Source: Blastococcus aggregatus (lineage in GTDB: Bacteria; Actinomycetota; Actinomycetes; Mycobacteriales; Geodermatophilaceae). From it: 64,000 nucleotides of DNA. The translations under genes were made by a program, and so were the position numbers. This document shows, piece after piece, positions 18,390 to 28,188 of this stretch. The notes beneath the pieces were generated by a model. That model saw only the letters and a list, made by a program, of their open reading frames with translations, was not told where the DNA came from and did no database searches. The stretch lies in the NCBI RefSeq assembly GCF_900221005.1, contig NZ_OBQI01000002.1, positions 682,001-746,000 on the forward strand, in the 5' to 3' direction. Position 1 is the first letter of the stretch; the number at the start of each line of letters is the position of its first letter.

Positions 18390-19763
18390 TCAGCGGTGCG
18401 CGCCCAGGACGTCGGTGAGCTCCGGGAGCGCGTCAACCAGCTCGGTACGCGTCGGCGCCGCGTAGCCGAGCACCAGTCCCGCACGTCGGCCGGGCCCGGC
18501 GGCGAGGTGGTGCCGCCCCAGTCCGTCCAGCCCGAGGCCCCGCCGGGCGGCGTGGCCGATCAGCGCCTCCTCCGTGGCGACGTCCTCCAGCGGCACGAGG
18601 ACGTGCGCACCGGCGGGGTCGCCCTCGACGACGCGCCCCGCAGCGGTCACCGCGGCCCGCACCAGCTCCCGGCGCCCCGCCATCTCCCGGCGCAGCCGGC
18701 GCAGGTGCCGGGACAGGTCGCCCGAGCCCGCCAGCGCTGCCAGGACGCGCTGCCCGGCGCGCGCCGGCCGCATCGCGGTCGCGGTCCGTCGGGCCAGCAG
18801 CTCCGCACGGAGGGGCACCGGGGCGACGAGCCACCCCACGCCCAGGGTGGGACTGAGGATCTTGCTCGAGGTGCCGAGGTGCACGACGACGTCGGGGCCC
18901 AGGGCGCCGAGCAGCGGCAGCGGGGCGACGTCGAAGCGCAGCTCGCCGTCGTAGTCGTCCTCCAGCACCCACCAGCCCTCGGCGCGCGCCCGGGCGACCA
19001 GGTCCAGCCGTCGCGCGGCGGACATCCGCCGGCCGGTCGGGAACTGGTGGGCCGGCGTGCAGTAGACGGCCGCGAGACCGTCCGGCAGGGCGTCGACGAC
19101 CAGCCCGTCGTCGTCGACGGGCACCCGGACCACCTCGATGCCCGCATCGCGCAGCGCGGCCACCGCGCGCGAGTAGCCCGGGTCCTCCACGGCCACCCGG
19201 CTGCCCGGTGGCAGGAGCCGCGCCACCTCGCCGACCGCGGCGGAGGTGCCGGCGGTGGCCAGGACGTCGTCCGGACCGGCCACCAGGCCGCGGTGGCGGA
19301 GCAGGTGCTCGGCGACCGCCGCCCGGAAGCCGGGGTCGCCTGCGTCCTCCGCCCGGGGGTCCGGGGGCTGGTCGCCCGCCGCGCGCCAGGCCCGCCGCCA
19401 CGCGGCACGGTCCAGCACCTCGAGGCAGGGCGACCCCGCACGGAGGTCGACGAGTGCCCGCGCCGGCTCGCCGGCGACCGTCGGCGGCGACGGTGCCACC
19501 GGCGCGGAGGGCACCGCCCCCAGCACGAACGTCCCCACCCCGCGGCGCCCGCCGGCCCAGCCCTCGGCGAGCAGCTGGTCGTACGCGGCGCTGGTCACGG
19601 TGCGGCTGACCCGGAGTGCGGCCGCGAGCTCACGCGTGGACGGCAGCCGGTCACCGGGCCGGAGCCCACCTCCGGAGGCGGCCGCGCGCAGGGCGTCGGC
19701 GAGCTGAGCCGCCAGCGGAATCCCCGAGGAGCGGTCCAGCACGACGGGCGGGATGCCGGTCAA
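18390..19763 (-). CDS. MocR/PdxR-type transcriptional regulator (GntR-aminotransferase fusion)
   Basis: A 457-residue regulator. Residues 1-75 form a GntR winged helix (LAAQLADALRAA, GDRLPSTRELAAALRVSRTV, GWAGGRRGVGTFV). The remainder is a fold-type I aminotransferase domain used as a PLP sensor; the Schiff-base lysine is in HLGTSSKILSPTLGVGW. TTG start at 19763 with AGGAGG six bases upstream. It is divergent from a PNPOx-like gene with a large inverted repeat between them, the classical layout for MocR control of vitamin B6 or amine genes. Confidence 0.9.
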   Translation of the reverse strand: MTGIPPVVLDRSSGIPLAAQLADALRAAASGGGLRPGDRLPSTRELAAALRVSRTVTSAAYDQLLAEGWAGGRRGVGTFVLGAVPSAPVAPSPPTVAGEPARALVDLRAGSPCLEVLDRAAWRRAWRAAGDQPPDPRAEDAGDPGFRAAVAEHLLRHRGLVAGPDDVLATAGTSAAVGEVARLLPPGSRVAVEDPGYSRAVAALRDAGIEVVRVPVDDDGLVVDALPDGLAAVYCTPAHQFPTGRRMSAARRLDLVARARAEGWWVLEDDYDGELRFDVAPLPLLGALGPDVVVHLGTSSKILSPTLGVGWLVAPVPLRAELLARRTATAMRPARAGQRVLAALAGSGDLSRHLRRLRREMAGRRELVRAAVTAAGRVVEGDPAGAHVLVPLEDVATEEALIGHAARRGLGLDGLGRHHLAAGPGRRAGLVLGYAAPTRTELVDALPELTDVLGAHR

Positions 19764-19783
19764 ACGAATCCTCCTCGCGGGCG

Positions 19784-19828
19784 GTGGCCTGGTGGAACGC
19801 TAGCGGATTGGCCGTTCCGGCAGGCCAC
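19784..19828. promoter_or_regulatory. Inverted-repeat operator between MocR and PNPOx-like genes
   Basis: GTGGCCTG-GT-GGAACG (19784-19799) is mirrored by CGTTCC-GG-CAGGCCAC (19813-19828): 14 of 16 positions pair, around a 13-base centre. It occupies the middle of the 87-base divergent spacer and is the obvious binding site for the adjacent regulator. Confidence 0.7.
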
Positions 19829-19850
19829 CCGCGGGCTGCAGGATCGGGGC

Positions 19851-20537
19851 ATGGACACCGCTCCCCCGCTGTCGCCCACCGACCGCAGCACCGTGCGCCG
19901 CGGCGCGAAGCGCGCCCGCACCGATCGGGCGGACCTGCACGCCGTCCTCGACGCCGGCCTCGTCGGGCACCTCGGCGTCGTGCTCGACGGCGCCCCGGTG
20001 GTGCTGCCCACGGGGTACGGCCGCCGCGACGACACCCTGTACCTGCACGGCTCGACCGGGGCGGCGACGCTGCGCGCAGCCGCGACCGGCGGGCCGGTCT
20101 GCTTCACCGTGACCCACCTGGACGGCGTGGTGTACGCCCGGTCGGCGTTCCACCACTCGGTCAACTACCGGTGCGCGGTGGTGCACGGGACGGCGCGGAC
20201 GGTCGAGGACCCCCAGGAGAAGCTGCTCGGCCTGGAGACGCTGACCGAGCACCTGGCGCCCGGCTCGTGGACGGCGACCCGGCCGCCGGACCGCCGGGAG
20301 CTGGCCGCCACGGTGGTGCTGGCGCTCGACCTCACCGAGGCCAGCGTCAAGATCCGGACCGGGCCGCCCGGGGACGACGAGCGCGATGTGCCGGCAGCCG
20401 GCGACCCGGACCCGGTCTGGGCCGGCGTCCTGCCGATCAGCACGGTGCTCGGCGAGCCGCAGCCGTGCCCGCTGCTCCCCCCGGGGACGGCCGCTCCCTC
20501 GCGCGTGACGGGCCGGGTACTCAGCCCGCCGGGGTGA
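19851..20537 (+). CDS. Pyridoxamine 5'-phosphate oxidase-family FMN-binding protein
   Basis: A 228-residue split-barrel flavoprotein. Residues 15-150 carry the fold: RADLHAVLDAGLVGHLGVV, PVVLPTGYGRRDDTLYLHGS, SVNYRCAVVHGTARTVED and PPDRRELAATVVLALDLTEA. The real substrate is unknown; these proteins are often FMN- or F420/heme-binding reductases rather than true PdxH. It is divergent from the MocR gene and is the likely target of that regulator. Its last 17 bases overlap convergently with the next gene. Confidence 0.85.
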   Translation: MDTAPPLSPTDRSTVRRGAKRARTDRADLHAVLDAGLVGHLGVVLDGAPVVLPTGYGRRDDTLYLHGSTGAATLRAAATGGPVCFTVTHLDGVVYARSAFHHSVNYRCAVVHGTARTVEDPQEKLLGLETLTEHLAPGSWTATRPPDRRELAATVVLALDLTEASVKIRTGPPGDDERDVPAAGDPDPVWAGVLPISTVLGEPQPCPLLPPGTAAPSRVTGRVLSPPG

Positions 20538-21627
20538 TCCGGAGCAACCGGTCCTGGTCGTCCCCGTTGTCGGTGGTGACGTAGAGCGCGCCGTCGGCAC
20601 CGGAACGCAGGGACCGGATGCGCCCGTACGTCCCGTCGAGTTCCGGGACGAGGAACTGCTCGACCACCTCGCCGGCGTCGTCGAGCCGCAGGGCCAGCAC
20701 CCCCTGGGCCTTGAGCAGGCCGATGACCAGGACCCCGTCGTAGTCGCCCCACGCCGCGCCGTCGAGGAAGGTGGCGCCGCTGGTGGCCAGCGTCGGCGAG
20801 CCGGACGACCACACCGCCGGGACGGCGCCCGGGATGTCCGGGTCGGTCATGGGCACGCTCTCGTCGTAGGAGCCGCCGCCGTCGGGGTCCCAGCCGTAGT
20901 TGGCGCCCTCACGGAGCAGGTTGACCTCGTCGTCGCGGTCGGGGCCGTGCTCCACGGAGAACACCTGCGTGCCGCCCGGACGGACCGCCAGACCCTGCAC
21001 GTTGCGGTGCCCGAGGGTCCACACCTCGACCTCGCCGGTGGCCGGATCGGCCCGGAGCACCTTGCCGCCGAGGGAGTCCGGGTCCTGGGACACGTCCCCG
21101 GACGCGGTGTCGCCGGTGCCGATCAGCAGCGCGCCTTCGGGCGCGAACTCCAGCCGGCAGCCGCCGTGCCGCCCGCTGGTCTCGTTGAGCGGCAGCCCGC
21201 CGACCAGGGGGTCGGCGACGCGGGTCAGCGACGACCAGTCCGGCGCGACCGTCCACGCCACGACCTGGATGGAGCCGGCCCGGTCGCCCTGGCAGCTGTA
21301 GAGCCGGCGGTTCCCCTCGAACGCCGGATCCAGCGCGAGCCCCATGAGCCCGGTCTCGCCGTCCACGAACAGGTCGTCGAGATCGGCGCGGACCTCGCGG
21401 ACGGTCCCGTCGGGCAGGACGGCGGTGAAGCCCCCGGCGCGCTCGTCGACGAGCAGGGTGCCGTCGGGCGCCTCGACGACGTCCCACGGGTTGTCCAGCC
21501 CGTCGGCGACGACCTCCACGGCGAGGGACGTCGTCCCCTCCGGTACCGGGTCGGCGGTCGCGGGAGCCGGGTCCGCCGAGCAGGCGACGAGCAGGAGGGC
21601 CACCAGGGCGAGGGGAGCACGGCGCAC
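20521..21627 (-). CDS. PQQ-type glucose/sorbosone dehydrogenase-family lipoprotein
   Basis: A 368-residue exported protein with signal peptide and lipobox (LALVALLLVAC; Cys near residue 16). The six-bladed propeller of the GSDH family is recognised by GLDNPWDVVEAPDGTLLVDERAG, GLMGLALDPAF, GGCRLEFAPEGALLIGTGD, LGGKVLRADP and LGHRNVQGLAV. The family oxidises sugars with PQQ in some members; Arg/His cofactor residues look present, but no PQQ biosynthesis genes are seen. GTG start at 21627. Confidence 0.87.
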   Translation of the reverse strand: MRRAPLALVALLLVACSADPAPATADPVPEGTTSLAVEVVADGLDNPWDVVEAPDGTLLVDERAGGFTAVLPDGTVREVRADLDDLFVDGETGLMGLALDPAFEGNRRLYSCQGDRAGSIQVVAWTVAPDWSSLTRVADPLVGGLPLNETSGRHGGCRLEFAPEGALLIGTGDTASGDVSQDPDSLGGKVLRADPATGEVEVWTLGHRNVQGLAVRPGGTQVFSVEHGPDRDDEVNLLREGANYGWDPDGGGSYDESVPMTDPDIPGAVPAVWSSGSPTLATSGATFLDGAAWGDYDGVLVIGLLKAQGVLALRLDDAGEVVEQFLVPELDGTYGRIRSLRSGADGALYVTTDNGDDQDRLLRITPAG

Positions 21628-21642
21628 GCCCCCAGCATGGGG

Positions 21643-22698
21643 CTAGCTGGTGCGGGTCACCACGTAGTCGCAGAGCGCGGACAGCGCCTCGCGGACCTCG
21701 CCCGCCGGAACGGCGACCAGCCGGGCACGGGCGCGCTCGGCGTACTGGCGGGTGACGTCGGTGGCCCGCTGCAGCGAGCGGGACGCGCGGAGCAGTTCCA
21801 GCGCCTCGGCGTGCTCGGCGTCGTCGGTGACGGGAGCGGCCACCAGCTCGCGCAGCCGCGCCTCGGCCGGGTCGTCGCCGGCCAGGGCGAACAGCGCCGG
21901 CAGGGTGGCGATGCCTTCGCGCAGGTCCGTCCCGGGCGACTTCCCGGAGGCGCCGGCGACGCTGACGATGTCGATGAGGTCGTCGGAGAGCTGGAAGGCC
22001 ACCCCGACCTCCTCACCGTACGCGGTGAGCTCCTCGACCAGGTCGGCGTCGACGCCGGCGAAGGAGGCGCCGAACCGGGCAGAGGTCGCGACCAGCGACC
22101 CGGTCTTGTCCGCCAGCACCTCGAGGTAGTGGCCGACCGGGTCGTCCCCGGGCTGGGCACCCACGGTCTCGCGGATCTGGCCGGTCACCAGCCGCTCGAA
22201 CGTGCGCGCCTGGACCCGCACCGCCTCGGGGCCGAGATCGGCGAGCAGGTCGGAGGCGCGGGCGAAGAGCAGGTCGCCGGTGAGGATGGCGATGCTGTTG
22301 GTCCACCGGCTGTTGGCGCTGGGGGCACCGCGGCGCACGGACGCCTCGTCCATCACGTCGTCGTGGTACAGGGTCGCCAGGTGGGTGAGCTCGCAGACCA
22401 CCGCCGCCGAGGTCACCTCGGGCCGGTCCGGATCCCCCAGCTGCGCGGCCAGCAGCGCGAGCATCGGGCGGAACCGCTTGCCGCCGGCCGCCATGAGGTG
22501 GCCGGCCGCCTCGCGCACGAACGGGTGCTCGCTGCCCACCGCGGTGGCCAGCGCCGACTCGACCCGCGCGAGCCCCTCGGCCAGCGAATCGCCGAGCGCA
22601 CCCTCGGGCAGCCAGGGCCCCATGGTGGAGGCCGGCGTCGAGATCCGGTGCCAGACCTCCGTGGGGGTGCCGTCGGCTGCGGCACGGACTCCGGTCAT
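21643..22698 (-). CDS. grcC: Polyprenyl diphosphate synthase (menaquinone side-chain)
   Basis: A trans-prenyltransferase of 351 residues that extends allylic diphosphates with IPP. Visible: GGKRFRPMLALLAA, the first Asp-rich motif in LYHDDVMDEASVRRG, the second in FQLSDDLIDI, and KTGSLVATSARFGA. Residues ahead of the first motif are small, consistent with long-chain (hepta- to nonaprenyl) products. It starts at ATG 22698, sharing one base with the nuoN stop, so it is the last cistron of the complex I block. Proximity to men genes suggests it supplies the menaquinone tail, as proposed for mycobacterial GrcC1. Confidence 0.9.
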   Translation of the reverse strand: MTGVRAAADGTPTEVWHRISTPASTMGPWLPEGALGDSLAEGLARVESALATAVGSEHPFVREAAGHLMAAGGKRFRPMLALLAAQLGDPDRPEVTSAAVVCELTHLATLYHDDVMDEASVRRGAPSANSRWTNSIAILTGDLLFARASDLLADLGPEAVRVQARTFERLVTGQIRETVGAQPGDDPVGHYLEVLADKTGSLVATSARFGASFAGVDADLVEELTAYGEEVGVAFQLSDDLIDIVSVAGASGKSPGTDLREGIATLPALFALAGDDPAEARLRELVAAPVTDDAEHAEALELLRASRSLQRATDVTRQYAERARARLVAVPAGEVREALSALCDYVVTRTS

Positions 22699-24254
22699 CA
22701 ACCGACGAAGATAGCCGCCCGCTCCGCCAGGTCGAGCACCGCCCCGGGCAGGATGCCCAGCGCCAGCGTGGCGGCGGCGGTCACGGCGAGCACCACCGTG
22801 GTCGGGATGCCGGGGACGCCGACGGTCGGGCCGTCCGCGGCCGGCGGCGAGAAGTACATGAGCACGATGACCCGCAGGTAGAAGAACGCGGCGACCGCGC
22901 TGGCCAGCACCGCCACGAGCACCAGCGGCCAGGCTCCCTCCTCTATGGCGGCCCGGAACACCGCGAACTTGCCGGTGAACCCGGCGGTGAGGGGGATGCC
23001 GGCCAGGGCCAGCAGGAACAGGCCCATCACCGCGGCGGTGAGCGGGGAGCGGGCGGCCAGCCCGGCCCACTGCGAGAGGTGCGAGGCCTCGCCGTCGCCG
23101 TCGCGCACGAGGGTGAGGACGGCGAAGGCGCCGAGCGTGGTCAGCCCGTAGGTGAGCAGGTAGAACATCGTGGCTGCCAGCCCCGACCCCTCGCCGTCGG
23201 CGCCGAGTCCGAGGACCCCGGTGAGCAGGAAGCCGGCGTGCGCGATCGAGGAGTAGGCCAGCATCCGCTTGAGGTCGGTCTGGGTCAGCCCGAGGACGGC
23301 GCCGACGATCATCGAGACGATCGCCACCCCGTAGATCAGCGGCCGCCAGGTCCACTCCTCGGTGCCGAAGGCGACGTAGAGCAGCCGGAGGATGGCGCCG
23401 AACGCGGCGACCTTGGTGCAGGCGGCCATGAACGCGGTGACCGGCGTCGGGGCGCCCTGGTAGACGTCCGGCGTCCAGCTGTGGAACGGCGCGACGCTGG
23501 CCTTGAACAGCAGGCCCACGACGAGCAGCGCCAGGCCGAGCACCACCAGGGTGCCGCCGCCGTCCTCGCCGACGGCCTCCCGGATCTCGCCGAGCCGGAT
23601 CGTGCCGGTGGCGCCGTAGACCAGCGCCAGCCCGTAGAGGAAGAACGCCGACGCGAAGGCACCCAGCAGGAAGTACTTGACCGCCGCCTCCTGCGACAGC
23701 AGCCGCCGGCGCCGGGCCAGGCCGCTGATCAGGTACAGCGGCAGGCTGAGCACCTCGAGCGCGACGAACATGATCAGCAGGTCGTTCGCGGTGACGAAGA
23801 CCATCATGCCGCCGACGGCGAACAGGGCGAGCGGGTAGACCTCGGTCTGCACGCGCGTGGCGGTGGCCAGTTCCCGGTCTCGGGGGCTGCCGGCCGGGAC
23901 GGCGGCCGCGGCGACGAACGCCGACCGGGCCGGGTCGAGGCCGCGCTCGGCGAACAGCAGCATGGCGAGCGTGGCCAGCCCGGCGACCGTGGCCTGCAGG
24001 AACAGGCCGGCCTTGTCGACGGCCAGCGCACCGGCGGCGGTGATCTCGCCGCCGGCGGACAGGTCCTGGGTCGCGGCGTAGACCAGCGTGCTCACGAAGC
24101 CGCCGCCGGTGCCGACGAGCGCGACGGCGACCTGCACGGGGTGCCGCACGTCCCGGGGGGCGAACGCCTCGACCAGCACCCCGATGCAGGCCGCACCGAA
24201 GACGAACAGCAGGGGCGCCAGCGCCGCCAGCGAGAGGTCAGGTGCCTCGATCAT
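22698..24254 (-). CDS. nuoN: NADH-quinone oxidoreductase subunit N
   Basis: One of three antiporter-like proton-pumping subunits of complex I, an integral membrane protein of 518 residues with about 14 helices. The diagnostic antiporter segment FHSWTPDVYQGAPTPVTAFMA lies near the centre, followed by LKRMLAYSSIAHAGF. Its ATG overlaps the nuoM stop (ATGA). Confidence 0.96.
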   Translation of the reverse strand: MIEAPDLSLAALAPLLFVFGAACIGVLVEAFAPRDVRHPVQVAVALVGTGGGFVSTLVYAATQDLSAGGEITAAGALAVDKAGLFLQATVAGLATLAMLLFAERGLDPARSAFVAAAAVPAGSPRDRELATATRVQTEVYPLALFAVGGMMVFVTANDLLIMFVALEVLSLPLYLISGLARRRRLLSQEAAVKYFLLGAFASAFFLYGLALVYGATGTIRLGEIREAVGEDGGGTLVVLGLALLVVGLLFKASVAPFHSWTPDVYQGAPTPVTAFMAACTKVAAFGAILRLLYVAFGTEEWTWRPLIYGVAIVSMIVGAVLGLTQTDLKRMLAYSSIAHAGFLLTGVLGLGADGEGSGLAATMFYLLTYGLTTLGAFAVLTLVRDGDGEASHLSQWAGLAARSPLTAAVMGLFLLALAGIPLTAGFTGKFAVFRAAIEEGAWPLVLVAVLASAVAAFFYLRVIVLMYFSPPAADGPTVGVPGIPTTVVLAVTAAATLALGILPGAVLDLAERAAIFVG

Positions 24255-25882
24255 CGGGTCGCTCCGAGGTCGCTCAGGGTGGCGGTGACCGCCGGCTCGA
24301 TGATGTCCAGCAGAGGCTGGGGATGGACGCCGAGCACCAGGATCAGCACCACCAGCGGCGCGACGACGGCGATCTCCCGGCGGCTCAGGTCGGTGAACCG
24401 CACGGCCGCCCGGGCCGGTGCCGTCAGGACGGCGGTGGCGCCTCCCCCACCGGGCTCGTCGACCGTCCCGGCCGGACCGGACGCGGGCCCGTCGCCGGCC
24501 GGGGGCGCGACGACGCCACGGGCCGGGCCGTGCATCGTGCGCTGGTACATGAGCAGGATGTAGAGCGCGGCCAGGACGATGCCGGCGGTGGCCACGATCG
24601 CGTACACCGGCCGCTCGGGGAACGAGCCGATCAGCACGAGGAACTCGCTGACGAAGCTGTTGGTGCCCGGCAGCGCCAGTGAGGCGAGGCCGGCGATCAG
24701 GAAGACCGCGGCGAGCTTCGGGGCCTGCGCGGCGACGCCGCCGTAGTCGCCGATCTGCCGGGAGCCGCCCCGGGCGATGAGCATGCCGACCACGAGGAAC
24801 AGCAGACCGGTCGCGATGCCGTGGTTCACCATGTACAGCACCGCGCCGGTGGCGGCCTCGGTGGTGAAGGCGAAGATGCCCAGCGCGATGAAGCCGAAGT
24901 GCGAGATCGAGGTGTAGGCCACCAGCCGCTTCATGTCGCTCTGGCCCATGGCCAGCAGTGCCGCGTACAGCACGCCGACCACGGCCAGCACGAGGACCAT
25001 CGGCGCGAAGAAGCGGGACGCGTCGGGGAACAGCGGCAGGCAGTACCGCAGGAACCCGAAGGTGCCCACCTTGTCGAGGATGCCGACCAGCAGCACCGCA
25101 CCGCCGATCGGCGCCTCGGCCGCGGAGTCCGGCAGCCAGGTGTGCAGCGGCACCAGCGGGGCCTTGATCGCGAAGGCGACGAAGAAGCCGAGGAACAGCA
25201 GCTTCTGCACGCCCGGGTCGATGTCCAGCTGCCGCAGCGCGTCGAAGGCGAACGTGCCCTCGCCGAGCTCGCTGGTGCTCACCACGTAGAGCCCGATGAC
25301 GGCGGCCAGCATGATCAGCCCACCGACCAGGCTGTAGAGGAAGAACTTCACCGCGGCGTACTGCCGGCGCGGCCCGCCGAAGCTGCCGATCAGGAAGTAC
25401 ATCGGGACGAGCATCGCCTCGAAGAAGACGTAGAACAGGAAGATGTCGGTGGCGGCGAAGACGCCGACCATGAAGGCCTCGAGCAGCAGCAGCCAGGCGA
25501 AGAAGAAGCGCATGGAGCGCGCCTCGGTGCCCGCCTCCGGGACGGTGCCGGCGCCGGGGGCGCCGTCCTCCCAGGAGGCGCCGATGACCAGCGGCACGAG
25601 CAGCCCGACGAGCAGCAGCATCACCAGCGCGATGCCGTCCACGCCCAGGGCGAAGTCGACGCCGAAGTCGGGGATCCAGGCCACCGAGGTCGTCAGCTGG
25701 AAGCGGTCGCCGCCGGTGTCGAACGCGACGGCGGCCAGGGCCGCCAGCACCAGCACGACCAGGCTGACGCCGAGCGCCAACTGCTTCGCGAGGAGCTCGC
25801 GCCCCCTGGGCAGGGCGGCGACGGCCGCCGCGCCCACCGCGGGCACCGCGATCATCGCCACGAGGAACGGGAAATCACTCAT
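24251..25882 (-). CDS. nuoM: NADH-quinone oxidoreductase subunit M
   Basis: A proton-pumping membrane-arm subunit of 543 residues. YVFFEAMLVPMYFLIG holds the conserved membrane glutamate; LHTWLPDSAAEAPIGGAVLL and DMKRLVAYTSISHFGF are family motifs. Residues 450-505 contain a Gly/Pro-rich cytoplasmic insertion (VAPPAGDGPASGPAGTVDEP) before the last helix, unlike E. coli NuoM. A 69-base gap separates it from nuoL. Confidence 0.96.
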   Translation of the reverse strand: MSDFPFLVAMIAVPAVGAAAVAALPRGRELLAKQLALGVSLVVLVLAALAAVAFDTGGDRFQLTTSVAWIPDFGVDFALGVDGIALVMLLLVGLLVPLVIGASWEDGAPGAGTVPEAGTEARSMRFFFAWLLLLEAFMVGVFAATDIFLFYVFFEAMLVPMYFLIGSFGGPRRQYAAVKFFLYSLVGGLIMLAAVIGLYVVSTSELGEGTFAFDALRQLDIDPGVQKLLFLGFFVAFAIKAPLVPLHTWLPDSAAEAPIGGAVLLVGILDKVGTFGFLRYCLPLFPDASRFFAPMVLVLAVVGVLYAALLAMGQSDMKRLVAYTSISHFGFIALGIFAFTTEAATGAVLYMVNHGIATGLLFLVVGMLIARGGSRQIGDYGGVAAQAPKLAAVFLIAGLASLALPGTNSFVSEFLVLIGSFPERPVYAIVATAGIVLAALYILLMYQRTMHGPARGVVAPPAGDGPASGPAGTVDEPGGGGATAVLTAPARAAVRFTDLSRREIAVVAPLVVLILVLGVHPQPLLDIIEPAVTATLSDLGATR

Positions 25883-25951
25883 GGCTCGCCTCGCAAGCTC
25901 GGCTCGGCGCAGTCACGTCCGGGACCTCTCCGTTCGTCGACAATGTCTGGC

Positions 25952-27871
25952 TCATCCCGACGTCACCGCCAGCAGCGCACCGGCCACCAGGACCGCTCCG
26001 CCGAGCATGCTGAGCGCGTAGGTGCGCACGAACCCGGTCTGCGTCCGGCCCAGCCGCGACGAGGAGCCGCCGAGCCCGGCGGCCAGGCCGTTGACCGCGC
26101 CGTCCACGCCCCGGTTGTCCACCCACACCAGGGCGCGGGTGAGCCACTGCCCCGGGCGCATGACCAGCGACTCGTTGATCGTGTCCGCGTAGAGGGCGTT
26201 GCGGGCCGCACGGGTGACCGGCGAGACCCGCACGGGTGCGGTGTCCGGCACCTCCCGGCGGCCGACGAACAGCCACGCGGCGAGCACGCCCACCAGCATC
26301 ACGGCGGTGACCACGAGGCCCACGGTCAGCGGCGCGACGACGTGCTCCGCCTCGTGCTCGCCGAACACCGGCTCGAGCCAGTCCGAGAGCGGGAACGCCT
26401 TCACCAGCAGGAACCCGGCGCCGATGGAGCCCAGCGACAGCACGACCATCGGCACGGTCATCACCGACGGCGACTCGTGCGGGTGCACGCCCGGCTCCCA
26501 CCGCGCCCGGCCGAAGAAGGTCATGAGCATCAGCCGGGTCATGTAGAAGGCGGTCAGCCCGGCCCCGAGGACGGCGACCCCGCCGAGGACCCAGCCCCAG
26601 ACGTCGTCCCGGTCCAGCGCGGCCTCGATGATCGCGTCCTTGGTGTAGAAGCCGGACAGGAACGGGAAGCCGATCAGCGCCAGGTAGCCCAGCCCGAAGG
26701 TGGCGAAGGTGACCGGCAGCTTCTTCCACAGCCCGCCGAAGCGGCGCATGTCCACCGAGTCGTCCATGGCGTGCATGACCGAACCGGCGCCGAGGAAGAG
26801 CCCGGCCTTGAAGAACCCGTGGGTGAGCAGGTGCGCCAGGCCCGCGACGTAGCCGGCCGGGCCGAGGCCGACGGCCAGGAACATGTAGCCGATCTGGCTC
26901 ACCGTCGAGTAGGCCAGCACCTTCTTGATGTCGTCGAAGGCGCACCCGGCGATCGCGCCGATCAGCAGCGTGACCGCCCCGACGGCGAGGACGACGGTGC
27001 GCGCCGTCGGCGTCTCGTCGTAGATCGGGGCCGAGCGGGCGATCAGGTAGACCCCTGCGGTCACCATGGTCGCCGCGTGGATGAGCGCCGAGACCGGCGT
27101 CGGGCCCTCCATGGCGTCGGGCAGCCAGGCCTGCAGCGGGAACTGGCCGGACTTGCCGCAGGCGCCCAGCAGCAGGAGCAGCCCGATGGCGGTGAGGGTG
27201 CCGCCGGCGAGCGTGCCGACCGAGCCGAAGACGCCCGCGTAGGACGTCGTCCCGAGCTGGGCGAACATGACGAAGATCGCCAGGGCCAGGCCGACGTCGC
27301 CGACCCGGTTCATGATGAAGGCCTTCTTGGCCGCGGTGGCCGCCGCCGGGCGGGTGTACCAGAAGGCGATGAGCAGGTAGGACGCCAGCCCGACGCCCTC
27401 CCAGCCCACGTAGAGGGCCACGAAGCTGTTGCCCAGGACCAGCAGCAGCATCGCCGCCACGAACAGGTTCAGGTAGGCGAAGAACCGCCGGCGCGCGGGG
27501 TCGTGCGCCATGTAGCCGATCGAGTAGACGTGGATCAGCGAGCCGACGCCGGTGATCAGCAGGACGAACACCGCCGACAGCGGGTCGTACAGCAGCCCCG
27601 CCCGGACGTCGAGCTCGCCGGTGGAGATGAAGGTGAACAGGTCGACGTCGACCGACCGGCCCTCGACGTCGGCCAGCTGGACGGTGCAGAGCACCGCGAG
27701 CAGGAAGGCGCCGGCCACCGTCGCCGTCCCCAGCAGGTGGCCCCAGCGGTCGGTGCGCCGACCGCCCAGCAGCAGCACCGCGGCGCCCGCCAGTGGCAGC
27801 GCGATCAGCAGCCAGGACCAGCCGAGCAGGCCCTCGGCGGGCAGCGGCACCTCAGCGGACAGGGTCTCCAT
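25952..27871 (-). CDS. nuoL: NADH-quinone oxidoreductase subunit L
   Basis: The distal proton-pumping subunit of complex I, 639 residues. Motifs: [53 protein letters not shown] and [18 protein letters not shown]. The long C-terminal lateral helix region follows. ATG at 27871 lies 17 bases after nuoK. Confidence 0.96.
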   Translation of the reverse strand: METLSAEVPLPAEGLLGWSWLLIALPLAGAAVLLLGGRRTDRWGHLLGTATVAGAFLLAVLCTVQLADVEGRSVDVDLFTFISTGELDVRAGLLYDPLSAVFVLLITGVGSLIHVYSIGYMAHDPARRRFFAYLNLFVAAMLLLVLGNSFVALYVGWEGVGLASYLLIAFWYTRPAAATAAKKAFIMNRVGDVGLALAIFVMFAQLGTTSYAGVFGSVGTLAGGTLTAIGLLLLLGACGKSGQFPLQAWLPDAMEGPTPVSALIHAATMVTAGVYLIARSAPIYDETPTARTVVLAVGAVTLLIGAIAGCAFDDIKKVLAYSTVSQIGYMFLAVGLGPAGYVAGLAHLLTHGFFKAGLFLGAGSVMHAMDDSVDMRRFGGLWKKLPVTFATFGLGYLALIGFPFLSGFYTKDAIIEAALDRDDVWGWVLGGVAVLGAGLTAFYMTRLMLMTFFGRARWEPGVHPHESPSVMTVPMVVLSLGSIGAGFLLVKAFPLSDWLEPVFGEHEAEHVVAPLTVGLVVTAVMLVGVLAAWLFVGRREVPDTAPVRVSPVTRAARNALYADTINESLVMRPGQWLTRALVWVDNRGVDGAVNGLAAGLGGSSSRLGRTQTGFVRTYALSMLGGAVLVAGALLAVTSG

Positions 27872-27888
27872 GTCTCGTTGATCCCCCG

Positions 27889-28188
27889 TCAGTACTTCAG
27901 CAGGTTGGCGTCGTCGACCGACGCGGACCGGCGGGTCCGGTAGATCGACATGATGATGGCGAGGCCGACGACGACCTCGGCCGCGGCGACGACCATGACG
28001 AAGAAGGCCATGATCTGGCCGTCGACGGTGCCGGTGGCGCGGGCGAAGGTGACCAGCGTGAGGTTCACCGAGTTGAGCATCAGCTCGATGCACATGAACA
28101 CGACGATGGCGTTGCGGCGGACCAGCACGCCGACGGCGCCGATCGTGAACAGGATCGCCGCGAGCACCAGGTAGTAGGTCAGGGTCAT
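27889..28188 (-). CDS. nuoK: NADH-quinone oxidoreductase subunit K
   Basis: A 99-residue, three-helix subunit of the quinone-proximal membrane arm. [17 protein letters not shown] carries the conserved membrane glutamate, and [17 protein letters not shown] the second. Its ATG overlaps the nuoJ stop region (28185-28188). Confidence 0.96.
   Translation of the reverse strand: MTLTYYLVLAAILFTIGAVGVLVRRNAIVVFMCIELMLNSVNLTLVTFARATGTVDGQIMAFFVMVVAAAEVVVGLAIIMSIYRTRRSASVDDANLLKY

Noticed and set aside
24821..27943. Over 1000-codon plus-strand frame opposite nuoM/nuoL
   Set aside because: Low-complexity His/Gln/Asp/Arg composition and antisense to clear complex I genes: a shadow frame.
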